From Ilumatobacteraceae bacterium (lineage in GTDB: Bacteria; Actinomycetota; Acidimicrobiia; Acidimicrobiales; Ilumatobacteraceae): a DNA stretch of 64,000 nt. The stretch lies in assembly GCA_033344875.1 (NCBI GenBank), contig JAWPMO010000001.1:2505595-2569594 (forward strand). Direction: 5' to 3'. Made by a program: the position numbers and the translations under genes. Shown piece by piece: positions 1-7,007 of this stretch (position 1 is the first letter of the stretch; every line of letters starts with the position of its first letter). Below the pieces are notes generated by a model. It searched no databases and was not told the DNA's origin. It saw nothing but the letters and a program-made list of their open reading frames with translations.

Positions 1-1
1 C

Positions 2-658
2 GTCAGCTGCGAACACCTGACGCGTCGCGTGACCCGGACCGAGCACGACGGATCGATAACAGTCGTCGCCGACCGGTTCGACGGTAAGCGGCTCAACTCG
101 CCGAACGACGTCGTGGTGCGCTCCGACGGTTCGATCTGGTTCAGCGATCCGTTCTACGGCATCGCGACCGACTACGAGGGCGAGATCCAGGAGCGGGAAC
201 TCGACGGCTGTCACGTCTATCGCGTCGACCCCGACTCCGGCGAGGTCACCCGGGCCACCACCGACATGGTGCTGCCGAACGGTCTGGCCTTCGGGCCGGA
301 GGAGCGCACCCTGTTCATCGCCGACACCGGGGCGACGCACACGCCCGGCGGTCCGGCCCACATCCGCCGGTTCGAGGTCACCGACCACGGCACGCTGACC
401 GGCGGCGAAGTCTTCGCGACGAGCGCGTCCGGCCTGTACGACGGGTTCCGGGTCGACACCGCCGGGCGGGTCTGGACCAGCGCGCTCGACGGCGTGCACT
501 GCTACGACCCCGACGGCTCGCTGATCGGCAGGATCCACATCCCCGAGATCGTCGGCAACGTCACGTTCGGCGGTCGCCGACGGAACCGACTGTTCATCTG
601 CGGCACCTCGTCGCTGTACTCGGTCTACGTGTTCGCGACCGGCCTCGCCATGGGCTGA
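2..658 (+). CDS. SMP-30/gluconolactonase/LRE family protein, 5' end missing
   Basis: Six-bladed beta-propeller of the SMP-30/gluconolaconase family, which hydrolyses lactones such as sugar lactones with one bound divalent metal. The frame is open from base 2, so the N-terminal part lies outside the window; about 218 residues remain. Family motifs are clear: NSPNDVVV with the metal-ligand Asn, [16 protein letters not shown], and [13 protein letters not shown] carrying the conserved Asp near the active site. The GTG at 29 is internal, because the residues before it (SCEHLTRR) already match the family. The gene ends before a 15-bp direct repeat and the MarR gene. It does not carry the 18-bp operator seen elsewhere. 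The physiological substrate cannot be read from sequence. Confidence 0.85.
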   Translation, partial: VSCEHLTRRVTRTEHDGSITVVADRFDGKRLNSPNDVVVRSDGSIWFSDPFYGIATDYEGEIQERELDGCHVYRVDPDSGEVTRATTDMVLPNGLAFGPEERTLFIADTGATHTPGGPAHIRRFEVTDHGTLTGGEVFATSASGLYDGFRVDTAGRVWTSALDGVHCYDPDGSLIGRIHIPEIVGNVTFGGRRRNRLFICGTSSLYSVYVFATGLAMG

Positions 659-675
659 CCGCGCGGCTCGCTCCC

Positions 676-705
676 GATGATGGGCGCCGCGATGATGGGC
701 GCCGC
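676..705. repeat. Two tandem copies of a 15-bp unit
   Basis: GATGATGGGCGCCGC occurs twice head to tail (676-690, 691-705), followed by GATGC. It sits just after the SMP-30 stop and before the MarR promoter. The function is unknown; it may be replication slippage. Confidence 0.7.
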
Positions 706-728
706 GATGCTTCACTGAGGAAAGCATC
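706..728. promoter_or_regulatory. Inverted repeat, probable MarR operator
   Basis: GATGCTT (706-712) and AAGCATC (722-728) form a perfect 7-bp inverted repeat with a 9-bp spacer, just upstream of the -10-like TAGCCT of the MarR gene. MarR proteins usually repress their own operon by binding such a site. The assignment rests on position and symmetry only. Confidence 0.5.
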
Positions 729-732
729 TCGG

Positions 733-738
733 TAGCCT
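733..738 (+). promoter_or_regulatory. Leaderless -10 element (TAGCCT) for the MarR gene
   Basis: TAGCCT lies exactly 7 nt before the GTG at 746. This is the spacing expected if transcription starts on the first base of the start codon. The same arrangement occurs before the genes at 16657, 51166 and 62164. Confidence 0.5.
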
Positions 739-745
739 CGCTCGG

Positions 746-1189
746 GTGCCTTCCGCCGGCCACGACGGCCCCACCCTCGAACTTGCCGCACGGCTGCGCG
801 CCGTGATCGTTCCGCTGGGTCGCTCGCTGCGCCAGCAGTCGGGCGGCCGGTTCACCCCCACGCAGGCATCGGTGCTCGGCACGGTGCTCCGCCACGGTCC
901 GATCGCCCTGTCGGCGCTCGCCGCCCGCGAGCAGTTGTCGTTGCCGATGGTGTCCAAGGTGGTCGCCCTGCTCGAGTCCGAACAGCTCGTGGTGCGCACC
1001 ACCGACCCGACCGACGCGCGGGTGTCCCGGATCGCCATCTCCGGCGACGGCCGAGCGTGGATCGAGGAGACGCGCGGCCGCCGTGACCAGTGGTTGGCGG
1101 ATCGGCTCGCCGAAACGAGCGCCGACGAGCGCGAGGCCGTGGCACGAACCGTCACGACACTCGAACGGATCCTGAGGGATCCGGCGTGA
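746..1189 (+). CDS. MarR family transcriptional regulator
   Basis: A 147-residue winged-helix repressor, the usual size for MarR. The helix-turn-helix region spans roughly residues 50-80 (IALSALAAREQLSLPMVSKVV) and is followed by the wing containing DPTDARVSRIAIS, the D-R wing signature of the family. The GTG start at 746 has no ribosome-binding site but sits 7 nt after TAGCCT, which suggests a leaderless mRNA. The stop codon overlaps the GTG of the MFS gene (GTGA), so the two are translationally coupled. By analogy with MarR-efflux pairs it probably controls the adjacent transporter in response to a small ligand. An inverted repeat at 706-728 is the likely binding site. Confidence 0.88.
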   Translation: MPSAGHDGPTLELAARLRAVIVPLGRSLRQQSGGRFTPTQASVLGTVLRHGPIALSALAAREQLSLPMVSKVVALLESEQLVVRTTDPTDARVSRIAISGDGRAWIEETRGRRDQWLADRLAETSADEREAVARTVTTLERILRDPA

Positions 1190-2499
1190 CCGCGACCGGC
1201 ACCGGGCTCGGCGACGCGGACCCGCACACGGGCGTCCCCCGCTCGGCGGGGCGGACGCCGATCTTCCGCGGCTGGAAGATCGCAGGCTCCTCCGCGATCA
1301 TTCTCGCGTTCCAGAGCTCACTGATCCTGCAGGCGTTCGGCAACTACGCCGTCGTCCTCCAAGACCGATTCGGTTGGTCGAAGAGCACGATCTCGGTGGC
1401 GTACTCCTTCAACCGGGCCGAGAGCGGGCTGCTGGGTCCGGCGCACGGATGGGCGATCCAACGCTTCGGCACGAAACGGATCATGCAGCTCGGTGCCGTC
1501 ATCGTCGTCGCCGGGTTCATGTGGTTCAGTCAGATGTCGTCGCCCGTGTCGTTCGTGCTGTCGTTCTTCGTGATCGCGATCGGAGCCGGGCTCTCCGGTT
1601 TCATGACGGTCAACACCGAGGTCGTGCGATGGTTCGAGCGTCGACGGGCACGCGCCCTGTCGCTCACCAGCATCGGCATCGCTGCGGGCGGACTGTTCGC
1701 CCCCGTGCTGGTCGCCGCGCTGACCCACCTCGGGTGGCGCACGACCGCGGCACTGTCGGGCCTGGCGCTGGGCGCCGTGACGCTGGCGATGTCGCGACTG
1801 TTCGGCTCGAGCCCCGGCGAGCACGGACTCCCGATCGACGGCCTCACGGATCCGCCGGCCGCCGTTGGCCGTCAGGCAGCTTCCCTCTCGGCGGCACACC
1901 TCACCGCCGGGCAGGCCGTGCGCACGTCGGCCTTCTGGTTCCTCGCGATCGGCCACGCCTCGGCGTTGCTCGTCGTGGGCTCCGTCGTCGCCCACCTCTC
2001 GTTGTTCCTCACCGAAGAGCAGGGGTACACGCTGCAGGGAGCGAGTTTCGTCCTCGCGGGCATCACCGTCAGCCAGGTCGTCGGGATGCTCCTCGGGGGC
2101 GCGGTCGGCGATCGACTCGACAAGCGCTGGTTGTGTGTGGCGGCGATGTTCGGCCACGCGTCCGGCCTCCTGATGCTGACGTTCGCCGCATCGGCCGCGT
2201 GGGTGTGGTGCTTCGTCGTGCTGCACGGGTTGGCGTGGGGCATGCGCGGGCCCCTCATGAGCGCGATCCGCGCCGACTACTTCGGATCGAGCGCCTTCGC
2301 CCAGATCATGGGCTACACGTCGATGGTCCTGATGGTCGGCGTCGTCGGCGGCCCACTCTTCGCGGGCATCCTCGCGGACGTGACCGGCAGCTACCGAACC
2401 GGCTTCACGATCCTGGCGGTCCTCGCCGGGAGCGGCAGCGTGATGTTCGCGCTCGCGAAGCCACCGGGGCCACCCTCCGCCCCGCTCACGTCCGGCTGA
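1186..2499 (+). CDS. MFS transporter
   Basis: A 437-residue major facilitator permease with about 12 hydrophobic segments and a central charged loop near residue 205. The loop after TM2 carries GWAIQRFGTKRIMQ, the family's G-x-x-x-D/R-R-x-G-x-(K/R)-(K/R) type motif, and a second one (GGAVGDRLDKRW) opens the C-terminal half. I chose the GTG at 1186 because it overlaps the MarR stop by 4 bp and leaves a normal short cytoplasmic N-terminus; a GTG at 1090 would add an unrelated basic extension read from inside the MarR gene. The overall look is of the monocarboxylate/oxalate-formate branch. Substrate and direction are unknown. It is probably regulated by the upstream MarR protein. Confidence 0.85.
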   Translation: MTATGTGLGDADPHTGVPRSAGRTPIFRGWKIAGSSAIILAFQSSLILQAFGNYAVVLQDRFGWSKSTISVAYSFNRAESGLLGPAHGWAIQRFGTKRIMQLGAVIVVAGFMWFSQMSSPVSFVLSFFVIAIGAGLSGFMTVNTEVVRWFERRRARALSLTSIGIAAGGLFAPVLVAALTHLGWRTTAALSGLALGAVTLAMSRLFGSSPGEHGLPIDGLTDPPAAVGRQAASLSAAHLTAGQAVRTSAFWFLAIGHASALLVVGSVVAHLSLFLTEEQGYTLQGASFVLAGITVSQVVGMLLGGAVGDRLDKRWLCVAAMFGHASGLLMLTFAASAAWVWCFVVLHGLAWGMRGPLMSAIRADYFGSSAFAQIMGYTSMVLMVGVVGGPLFAGILADVTGSYRTGFTILAVLAGSGSVMFALAKPPGPPSAPLTSG

Positions 2500-2509
2500 T
2501 CGGGCTGCG

Positions 2510-2527
2510 ACCGAGCGCTTGCTTGGT
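2510..2527. promoter_or_regulatory. 18-bp regulon operator, copy 1
   Basis: ACCGAGCGCTTGCTTGGT, a near-palindrome shared with six other promoters in the window. TTGCTT inside it (2519-2524) could be a -35 element, with a weak CAAGCT (2543-2548) as -10 six bases before the ATG at 2555. This copy controls the MaoC-fold gene. Confidence 0.8.
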
Positions 2528-2554
2528 GAGGACCCTGGGTGCCAAGCTCACCCG

Positions 2555-2977
2555 ATGACTGCACGACGGATCGACGGCATCGACGGACTCGCTGCGTGCG
2601 TCGGTGAGCACCTCGGGGGCAGCGACTGGCTCGAGGTGACGCGCCCGCGAGCCGAACGGTTCGCCACGTCGCTCGGCGCCACGTTCGATCCCCGGTCGGA
2701 CACCGCTCCGGAGTTCCTCACCCTGTCGCTCACGCCCGTGCTGCTCCCCCAGGTCGTCGACGTCAGCGGGTTCTCGACGGGTGTCAACTACGGCTGCACC
2801 AGCGTGCGGTTCCCCTCACCGGTCGGCATCGGGCAGCAGATCCGACTGGGCGTCGAACTGCTGGCAGCCGACCCGATCGCGGGTGGGGTCGAGATCGGCT
2901 ACCGACTGACCTTCGAGATCAGGGACGTCGACCAACCGGCCTGCGTCGCCGACGTCCTCTTCAGGTTCTACACCTGA
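2555..2977 (+). CDS. MaoC/NodN-like hot-dog protein lacking the hydratase motif
   Basis: A 140-residue single hot-dog-fold protein. The opening (IDGIDGLAACVGEHLGGSDW) and the body (EFLTLSLTPVLLPQVV, GVNYGCTSVRFPSPV) match the NodN/MaoC enoyl-CoA hydratase group. In active members the first block continues with a G-D-x-x-x-x-H segment that supplies the catalytic Asp and His. Here that region reads FATSLGATFDPRSDTAPEF and is shorter, so both residues appear lost. It may be a non-catalytic partner or thioester-binding protein. The ATG at 2555 follows the 18-bp operator by 27 bp, placing the gene in the island's regulon. It converges on the HMG-CoA lyase gene with an 11-bp gap. Confidence 0.75.
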   Translation: MTARRIDGIDGLAACVGEHLGGSDWLEVTRPRAERFATSLGATFDPRSDTAPEFLTLSLTPVLLPQVVDVSGFSTGVNYGCTSVRFPSPVGIGQQIRLGVELLAADPIAGGVEIGYRLTFEIRDVDQPACVADVLFRFYT

Positions 2978-2988
2978 AGCCGAGCCGC

Positions 2989-3888
2989 TCAGCGCAACGC
3001 GTTGGTGACCGACGACGCCGGGGGTCGACCGAGTTCGTCGCAGATCCACACCGACGTCTCGACGAGCCGGTCGAGGTCGAGGTCGAGGTCGAACTCGGGT
3101 GAACCGCCGACGGCGTAGACGACGTCCTCGGTGGCAACGTTGCCCCGAGCCCGAGGCCCGGCGAAGGGGCAGCCACCGAGGCCGCCGATCGACGCGTCGA
3201 TCGACCGCACGCCGACGTCGAGCGCGGCGAGCGCGTTCGCCACACCCATACCGTAGGTGTCGTGGCCGTGGAAGCTCAGATGCTCCAACGGGACGTGATG
3301 CTCCAACGCCTGGAACAGCGCCGTCGTGCGGCCGGGCGTTCCGACGCCGATCGTGTCGGCGACGCTCACTTCGTGGCAGCCCATCGCGAAGAACGCCTCG
3401 ACCAGACGAACCACCTCCGACTCGGCGATCTCGCCCTCGTACGGGCATCCCATCACGGTCGACACGTACCCGCGCACTCGCATGTCGCGCTGGGTCGCCT
3501 CGGCCGCCACGGCACCGAAGCGCTCCAGGCTGACGTCGATCGAGCAGTTGAGGTTCCTCTGGCTGAAGGTCTCGCTGGCCGCACCGAACACGGCGACCTC
3601 GCTGATCCCCGCCTCGGCCGCTGCCGCCAGGCCACGGACGTTCGGCGTCAGAGCGATCGACCGGAGGCCGGGCAGCCCGATGACCGCAGCTGCGACCTCG
3701 ACACCGTCGGCCATCTGCGGAACGAGGTCGGGGCGAACGAACGACGCGACCTCCATGTCGGCGACGCCGCACGCGGCGAGCCGCTGGATGAGCTCGATCT
3801 TGGTCGCCGTCGGGACGATCGCGCTCTCGTTCTGCAGGCCGTCGCGAGGACCGACCTCGACGAGCGTGACGCGGTCGGACCGAGCCAT
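2989..3888 (-). CDS. Hydroxymethylglutaryl-CoA lyase family protein
   Basis: A 299-residue DRE-TIM metallolyase. HMG-CoA lyases cleave HMG-CoA to acetyl-CoA and acetoacetate. Visible motifs: VEVGPRDGLQNE near residue 10 (metal and substrate Asp), GCPYEGEI in the middle, HGHDTYGMGVANALAA (metal His pair) and GLGGCPFAGPRARGNVATED containing the flexible-loop catalytic Cys. All key residues are present, so it should be active on HMG-CoA or a close analogue. It is the last gene of the operon starting at 15515, 2 bp after the TetR gene. It would release acetyl-CoA and acetoacetate from a branched 3-hydroxy-3-methyl-acyl-CoA intermediate. Confidence 0.9.
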   Translation of the reverse strand: MARSDRVTLVEVGPRDGLQNESAIVPTATKIELIQRLAACGVADMEVASFVRPDLVPQMADGVEVAAAVIGLPGLRSIALTPNVRGLAAAAEAGISEVAVFGAASETFSQRNLNCSIDVSLERFGAVAAEATQRDMRVRGYVSTVMGCPYEGEIAESEVVRLVEAFFAMGCHEVSVADTIGVGTPGRTTALFQALEHHVPLEHLSFHGHDTYGMGVANALAALDVGVRSIDASIGGLGGCPFAGPRARGNVATEDVVYAVGGSPEFDLDLDLDRLVETSVWICDELGRPPASSVTNALR

Positions 3889-3890
3889 CG

Positions 3891-4502
3891 TCAGTCGCCC
3901 GAGGGGCAAAGCAGCCCGTCGAGGTAGAACCCGGCCACCTGTTCGCCGAGCTGACGAGCCGAGACCGGTCCACCGGGGATGAACCAGCGGACCGCTGCCA
4001 CGAGCGAACCCATCATGATCCGGTAGGCCAGCTGCGGGTCGAGGTCGGCCCGGAACGTGCCGTCGGCCGAGCCACGCGCGAGCGTCTCGACCCACATCCG
4101 CTCGATCGCCTTCGTGCGCTCCTCGACGAACGCCAAGCGGGGCAGGCGCGAGATGTACGCCAGGTCGTTGTTGAGAACCTGGATCTCGTCGGACAACGAC
4201 TCGAGGAAGCTGTAGCCGGTCGCGACCAGCGAACGGATCGTCTCGTCGGGCGACGACGCCGACTTCATCACGTCGACGTAGCCCTGCTCCATCTCGTCGA
4301 AGATCCCGCGGAGCAGGTCTTCGAGGATCGCGTCCTTCGATTCGAAGTGGTGATAGAGGCTGCCGGAGAGGATGCCCGCCTCTTCCCCGATGTCGCGTAC
4401 GGTCGCATTCGCGAAGCCCTTCTGGGCGAAGACCCGCGCCGCCACCTGCAGCAACTCGTCGCGTCGGGACAACGGCCGATCATCGTTCTGCAACTTCGTC
4501 AT
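3891..4502 (-). CDS. TetR family regulator, KstR2-like
   Basis: A 203-residue TetR repressor. The DNA-binding domain occupies residues 14-60: RRDELLQVAARVFAQKGF, then ATVRDIGEEAGILSGSLYHHF, which closely resembles mycobacterial KstR2 as I remember it. The ligand domain ends with VRWFIPGGPVSARQLGEQV, also KstR2-like. KstR2 binds an acyl-CoA ligand and controls CoA-linked catabolism. The ATG at 4502 has GGGAGA upstream. It lies inside the catabolic operon, after a 64-bp gap that contains a small inverted repeat (AGCCTC/GAGGCT). No other regulator is encoded in the island, so it is the best candidate to bind the seven 18-bp operators. That assignment is inference. Confidence 0.88.
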   Translation of the reverse strand: MTKLQNDDRPLSRRDELLQVAARVFAQKGFANATVRDIGEEAGILSGSLYHHFESKDAILEDLLRGIFDEMEQGYVDVMKSASSPDETIRSLVATGYSFLESLSDEIQVLNNDLAYISRLPRLAFVEERTKAIERMWVETLARGSADGTFRADLDPQLAYRIMMGSLVAAVRWFIPGGPVSARQLGEQVAGFYLDGLLCPSGD

Positions 4503-4566
4503 CGTTCTCCCATGTACTCGCGGATCGGCCGGATCGGCGTAACGAGCCTCCAGCGTCGAGGCTGGA

Positions 4567-5826
4567 TCATTGTAGGTTCCGGGCCACCGGCTGCCGGTCT
4601 TTTGCGCCGGGCGCGGGCTCGCGTGGGAGGCCGAGGATCCGCTCGGCGACGTTGTTCTTCAGGACCTCGTCGGTCCCGCCACCGATCTTGAGCCCCGGGG
4701 CCCCCAACACGAACTCGGCCCACGCTGCACCCTCCGGCCGATCGCCGGCGACGAGTGAGGCGCCAAGCGTCCGCGACGCCAGTTCGCACATCCCCGCGAC
4801 GACCTCGGTGAGGGCCAACTTCGTCAGCGCGAACTCCGGGCCGGGGGTGTCGCCGGCTCCGTACGGCTCGGCGATCCGACGCTCCAACCACTTCGCGATG
4901 GTGAGCCGACCCGCGACGTCGGCTGCGAGGACGACGAGCCCGTGATCGGGGTCCGACGCCCTCACCACGTCGAGGAGTCGTTGCATGATGCTCTCGTCGG
5001 GCAGGAGTTCGTTGCCGATCGACGACCGCTCGTTCATCAGGGCGTCGATCACGATCGCCCATCCGCCGTCGACCTCGCCGACGATGTGGTCGTCGTCGAC
5101 GGTCACACCCGTGAGGAAGACCTCGCAGAACTCGGCACCACCGGTCATCTGGCGGATGCGGCGGACCTCGACGCCCGGAGCGTCCATCGAGATCATGAAC
5201 GCCGTGAGGCCGCGGTGCCGTTCGCTGCCGGGTTCGGTCCGAGCGATGCAGAGTCCGGTGGCGGCATCGAGCGCCCCGGACGACCAGACCTTCTGCCCGT
5301 CGAGCACCCACGAGTCGCCGTCGCGACGTGCCAGCGTCTTGATGTTGGCCAGGTCGGAACCGGCGTCGGGCTCGGAGAACAGCTGGCACACCAGTTCGTC
5401 ACCGCGATGGATCGCCGGCAGGTGGTGGCTCCGCAGGTGATCCGTGCCGTGTTGGAGGATCGACGGCCCGAGCACCTGGGTGCCCGTGCGCACGAGCGTG
5501 TCGTCGGGGACGTCGAACTCGGACATGACATCGCGCAGCACTTCGAGATGCGCCGGAGAGAGGCCGGCACCGCCGAGTTCGGGCGGCCCGGTCACCCAGC
5601 CGTAGCCGGCGTCGAACAGGCGACGCTGCCACGCACACGACGCGGCGACGAGGGCCCGGTGCTCCTCCTCGGTCCCGGCCGGTCCGGCGACGATCGGGAG
5701 GGCGACGCGCGAGTCGCGGGTCGCCGCGCCGGCATCGGCCGGCGGGTGGTGCTCGCCCACGAACTCGGTGAGCGCGATCCGGAACGCTTCGACGTCGACC
5801 GTCTCCATCGTCGCCGCGTCGGTCAT
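4567..5826 (-). CDS. Acyl-CoA dehydrogenase family protein
   Basis: A 419-residue flavin-dependent acyl-CoA dehydrogenase, normal length for the family, catalysing alpha-beta desaturation of an acyl-CoA. The N-terminal helical domain is followed by the middle beta domain with FSEPDAGSDLANIKTLARR and WVLDGQKVWSSGA (FAD and substrate loop). The C-terminus has GGGTDEVLKNNVAERILGLPREP, the usual tail, in which GTDE takes the place of the common GTxE. Its start overlaps nothing upstream except the thiolase stop (4 bp), and a 64-bp gap follows before TetR. As part of the operon beginning at 15515 it should serve one oxidation step of the pathway; chain specificity is unknown. Confidence 0.88.
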   Translation of the reverse strand: MTDAATMETVDVEAFRIALTEFVGEHHPPADAGAATRDSRVALPIVAGPAGTEEEHRALVAASCAWQRRLFDAGYGWVTGPPELGGAGLSPAHLEVLRDVMSEFDVPDDTLVRTGTQVLGPSILQHGTDHLRSHHLPAIHRGDELVCQLFSEPDAGSDLANIKTLARRDGDSWVLDGQKVWSSGALDAATGLCIARTEPGSERHRGLTAFMISMDAPGVEVRRIRQMTGGAEFCEVFLTGVTVDDDHIVGEVDGGWAIVIDALMNERSSIGNELLPDESIMQRLLDVVRASDPDHGLVVLAADVAGRLTIAKWLERRIAEPYGAGDTPGPEFALTKLALTEVVAGMCELASRTLGASLVAGDRPEGAAWAEFVLGAPGLKIGGGTDEVLKNNVAERILGLPREPAPGAKDRQPVARNLQ

Positions 5827-7007
5827 CCCGGTTCGGCTCCGACGATCGACACGAAGCTGACGACCTCACCCGGCTGCCCGCCGAGGTTGTGCGTCATGCC
5901 GAGCTTCGGATCCTCGATCTGTCGCTCGCCGGCTTCGCCACGGAACTGGAGCCACATCTCGAACAGCATCCGCAGGCCGGACGCCCCGATCGGGTGACCG
6001 AAGCTCTTCAGCCCTCCGTCGGGGTTGATCGGCAGGTCGCCGTCGAGGTCGTAGCGACCGGCGAGCACGTCGGCGATCGCGCCGCCGCGCTCGGAGAAGC
6101 CCATGTCCTCCATCAGCACCAGCTCGGTCGGCGTGAAGCAATCGTGCACCTCGGCCATCGAGATCTCGGTCGCCGGATCGGTGATCCCGGCCTGTCGGTA
6201 CGCGTCGTTGGCGGACGCGACCACTTCGGGGAACGTCGTGTAGTCGTACTCGGTGTCGGTCGCACCGGTGCCGGCACCGACCGCCAGCGCGAGCGCCCTG
6301 ACGTACATCGGGTTGGTCGTGTACCTCGGCACGTCCTCGATGCGGCAGATGATCGCAGCGGCAGCACCATCGGAGATACCTGAGCAGTCGAAGACGTTGA
6401 GGTCGCCGGCGATGGTGGGCGCGGCCGAGATCGTGGCTTCGGACACCTGACGCTGGAAGTGGGCGCGCTCGTTGAGTGCACCGTTCGCGTGGTTCTTCGA
6501 ACCGATGTGACTGAGCGCCTCGCGCATCGTCTCGAGCGGGATGCCGTACTTCTCCGCGTAGGCCGGGACGATGAAGGAGAACATCGCCGGCGCCGTCAGG
6601 TCGACCTCGGAGCCGTCGGTCGGCGCGGTCGGGATGACCAGACCGGTCATGTTCGAGTCCTTGAGCTTCTCGACTCCGACCGCCATCACCACGTCGTACG
6701 CGCCGGACGCGACCGCGTAGCAGGCGTTTCGCACGGCCTCGGAGCCCGTGGCGCACATGTTCTCGACACGGGTGACCGGCTTGTTCTGCAGCTTCAGCGG
6801 GCGGCTCAGCACGAGGCCGGACTGGCCGGTCACCGCCGTGCCCAACCAGAACGCGTCGATGTCGTCGATCGCGATTCCGCCGGCCGACGCGAGCGCCTCC
6901 TGGACGGCGTCGATCACCAGGTCGTCGGCGCTGCGATCCCAGTGGTCACCGAAGCGGGTGCATCCCATACCGACGATCGCGACGCCGGGGAACTTGTTGC
7001 TGCTCAT
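5823..7007 (-). CDS. SCP2-type thiolase / acetyl-CoA acetyltransferase
   Basis: A 394-residue thiolase of the SCP-x/lipid-transfer type. The nucleophilic Cys lies in ENMCATGSEAVRNA (about residue 90), the HDCF motif in MAEVHDCFTPTE, and the C-terminal His in KSFGHPIGASGLR. These thiolases cleave 3-oxoacyl-CoA, or, in the Ltp subgroup, act as retro-aldolases together with a DUF35 partner. The gene directly upstream (4-bp overlap) encodes a DUF35 domain, so a heteromeric complex is likely. The ATG at 7007 has AGGAGG-type sequence upstream (RC of gtcctcctc). It belongs to the 15515-2989 operon. Confidence 0.88.
   Translation of the reverse strand: MSSNKFPGVAIVGMGCTRFGDHWDRSADDLVIDAVQEALASAGGIAIDDIDAFWLGTAVTGQSGLVLSRPLKLQNKPVTRVENMCATGSEAVRNACYAVASGAYDVVMAVGVEKLKDSNMTGLVIPTAPTDGSEVDLTAPAMFSFIVPAYAEKYGIPLETMREALSHIGSKNHANGALNERAHFQRQVSEATISAAPTIAGDLNVFDCSGISDGAAAAIICRIEDVPRYTTNPMYVRALALAVGAGTGATDTEYDYTTFPEVVASANDAYRQAGITDPATEISMAEVHDCFTPTELVLMEDMGFSERGGAIADVLAGRYDLDGDLPINPDGGLKSFGHPIGASGLRMLFEMWLQFRGEAGERQIEDPKLGMTHNLGGQPGEVVSFVSIVGAEPG

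Noticed and set aside
1090-1185. Upstream GTG start for the MFS transporter
   Set aside because: It would add 32 basic residues read from within the MarR gene; the GTG at 1186 gives the usual 4-bp overlap and a normal N-terminus.
4545-4563. AGCCTC/GAGGCT inverted repeat upstream of the TetR gene as another regulon operator
   Set aside because: It does not match the 18-bp motif. It may be a weak hairpin or chance; no call was made.
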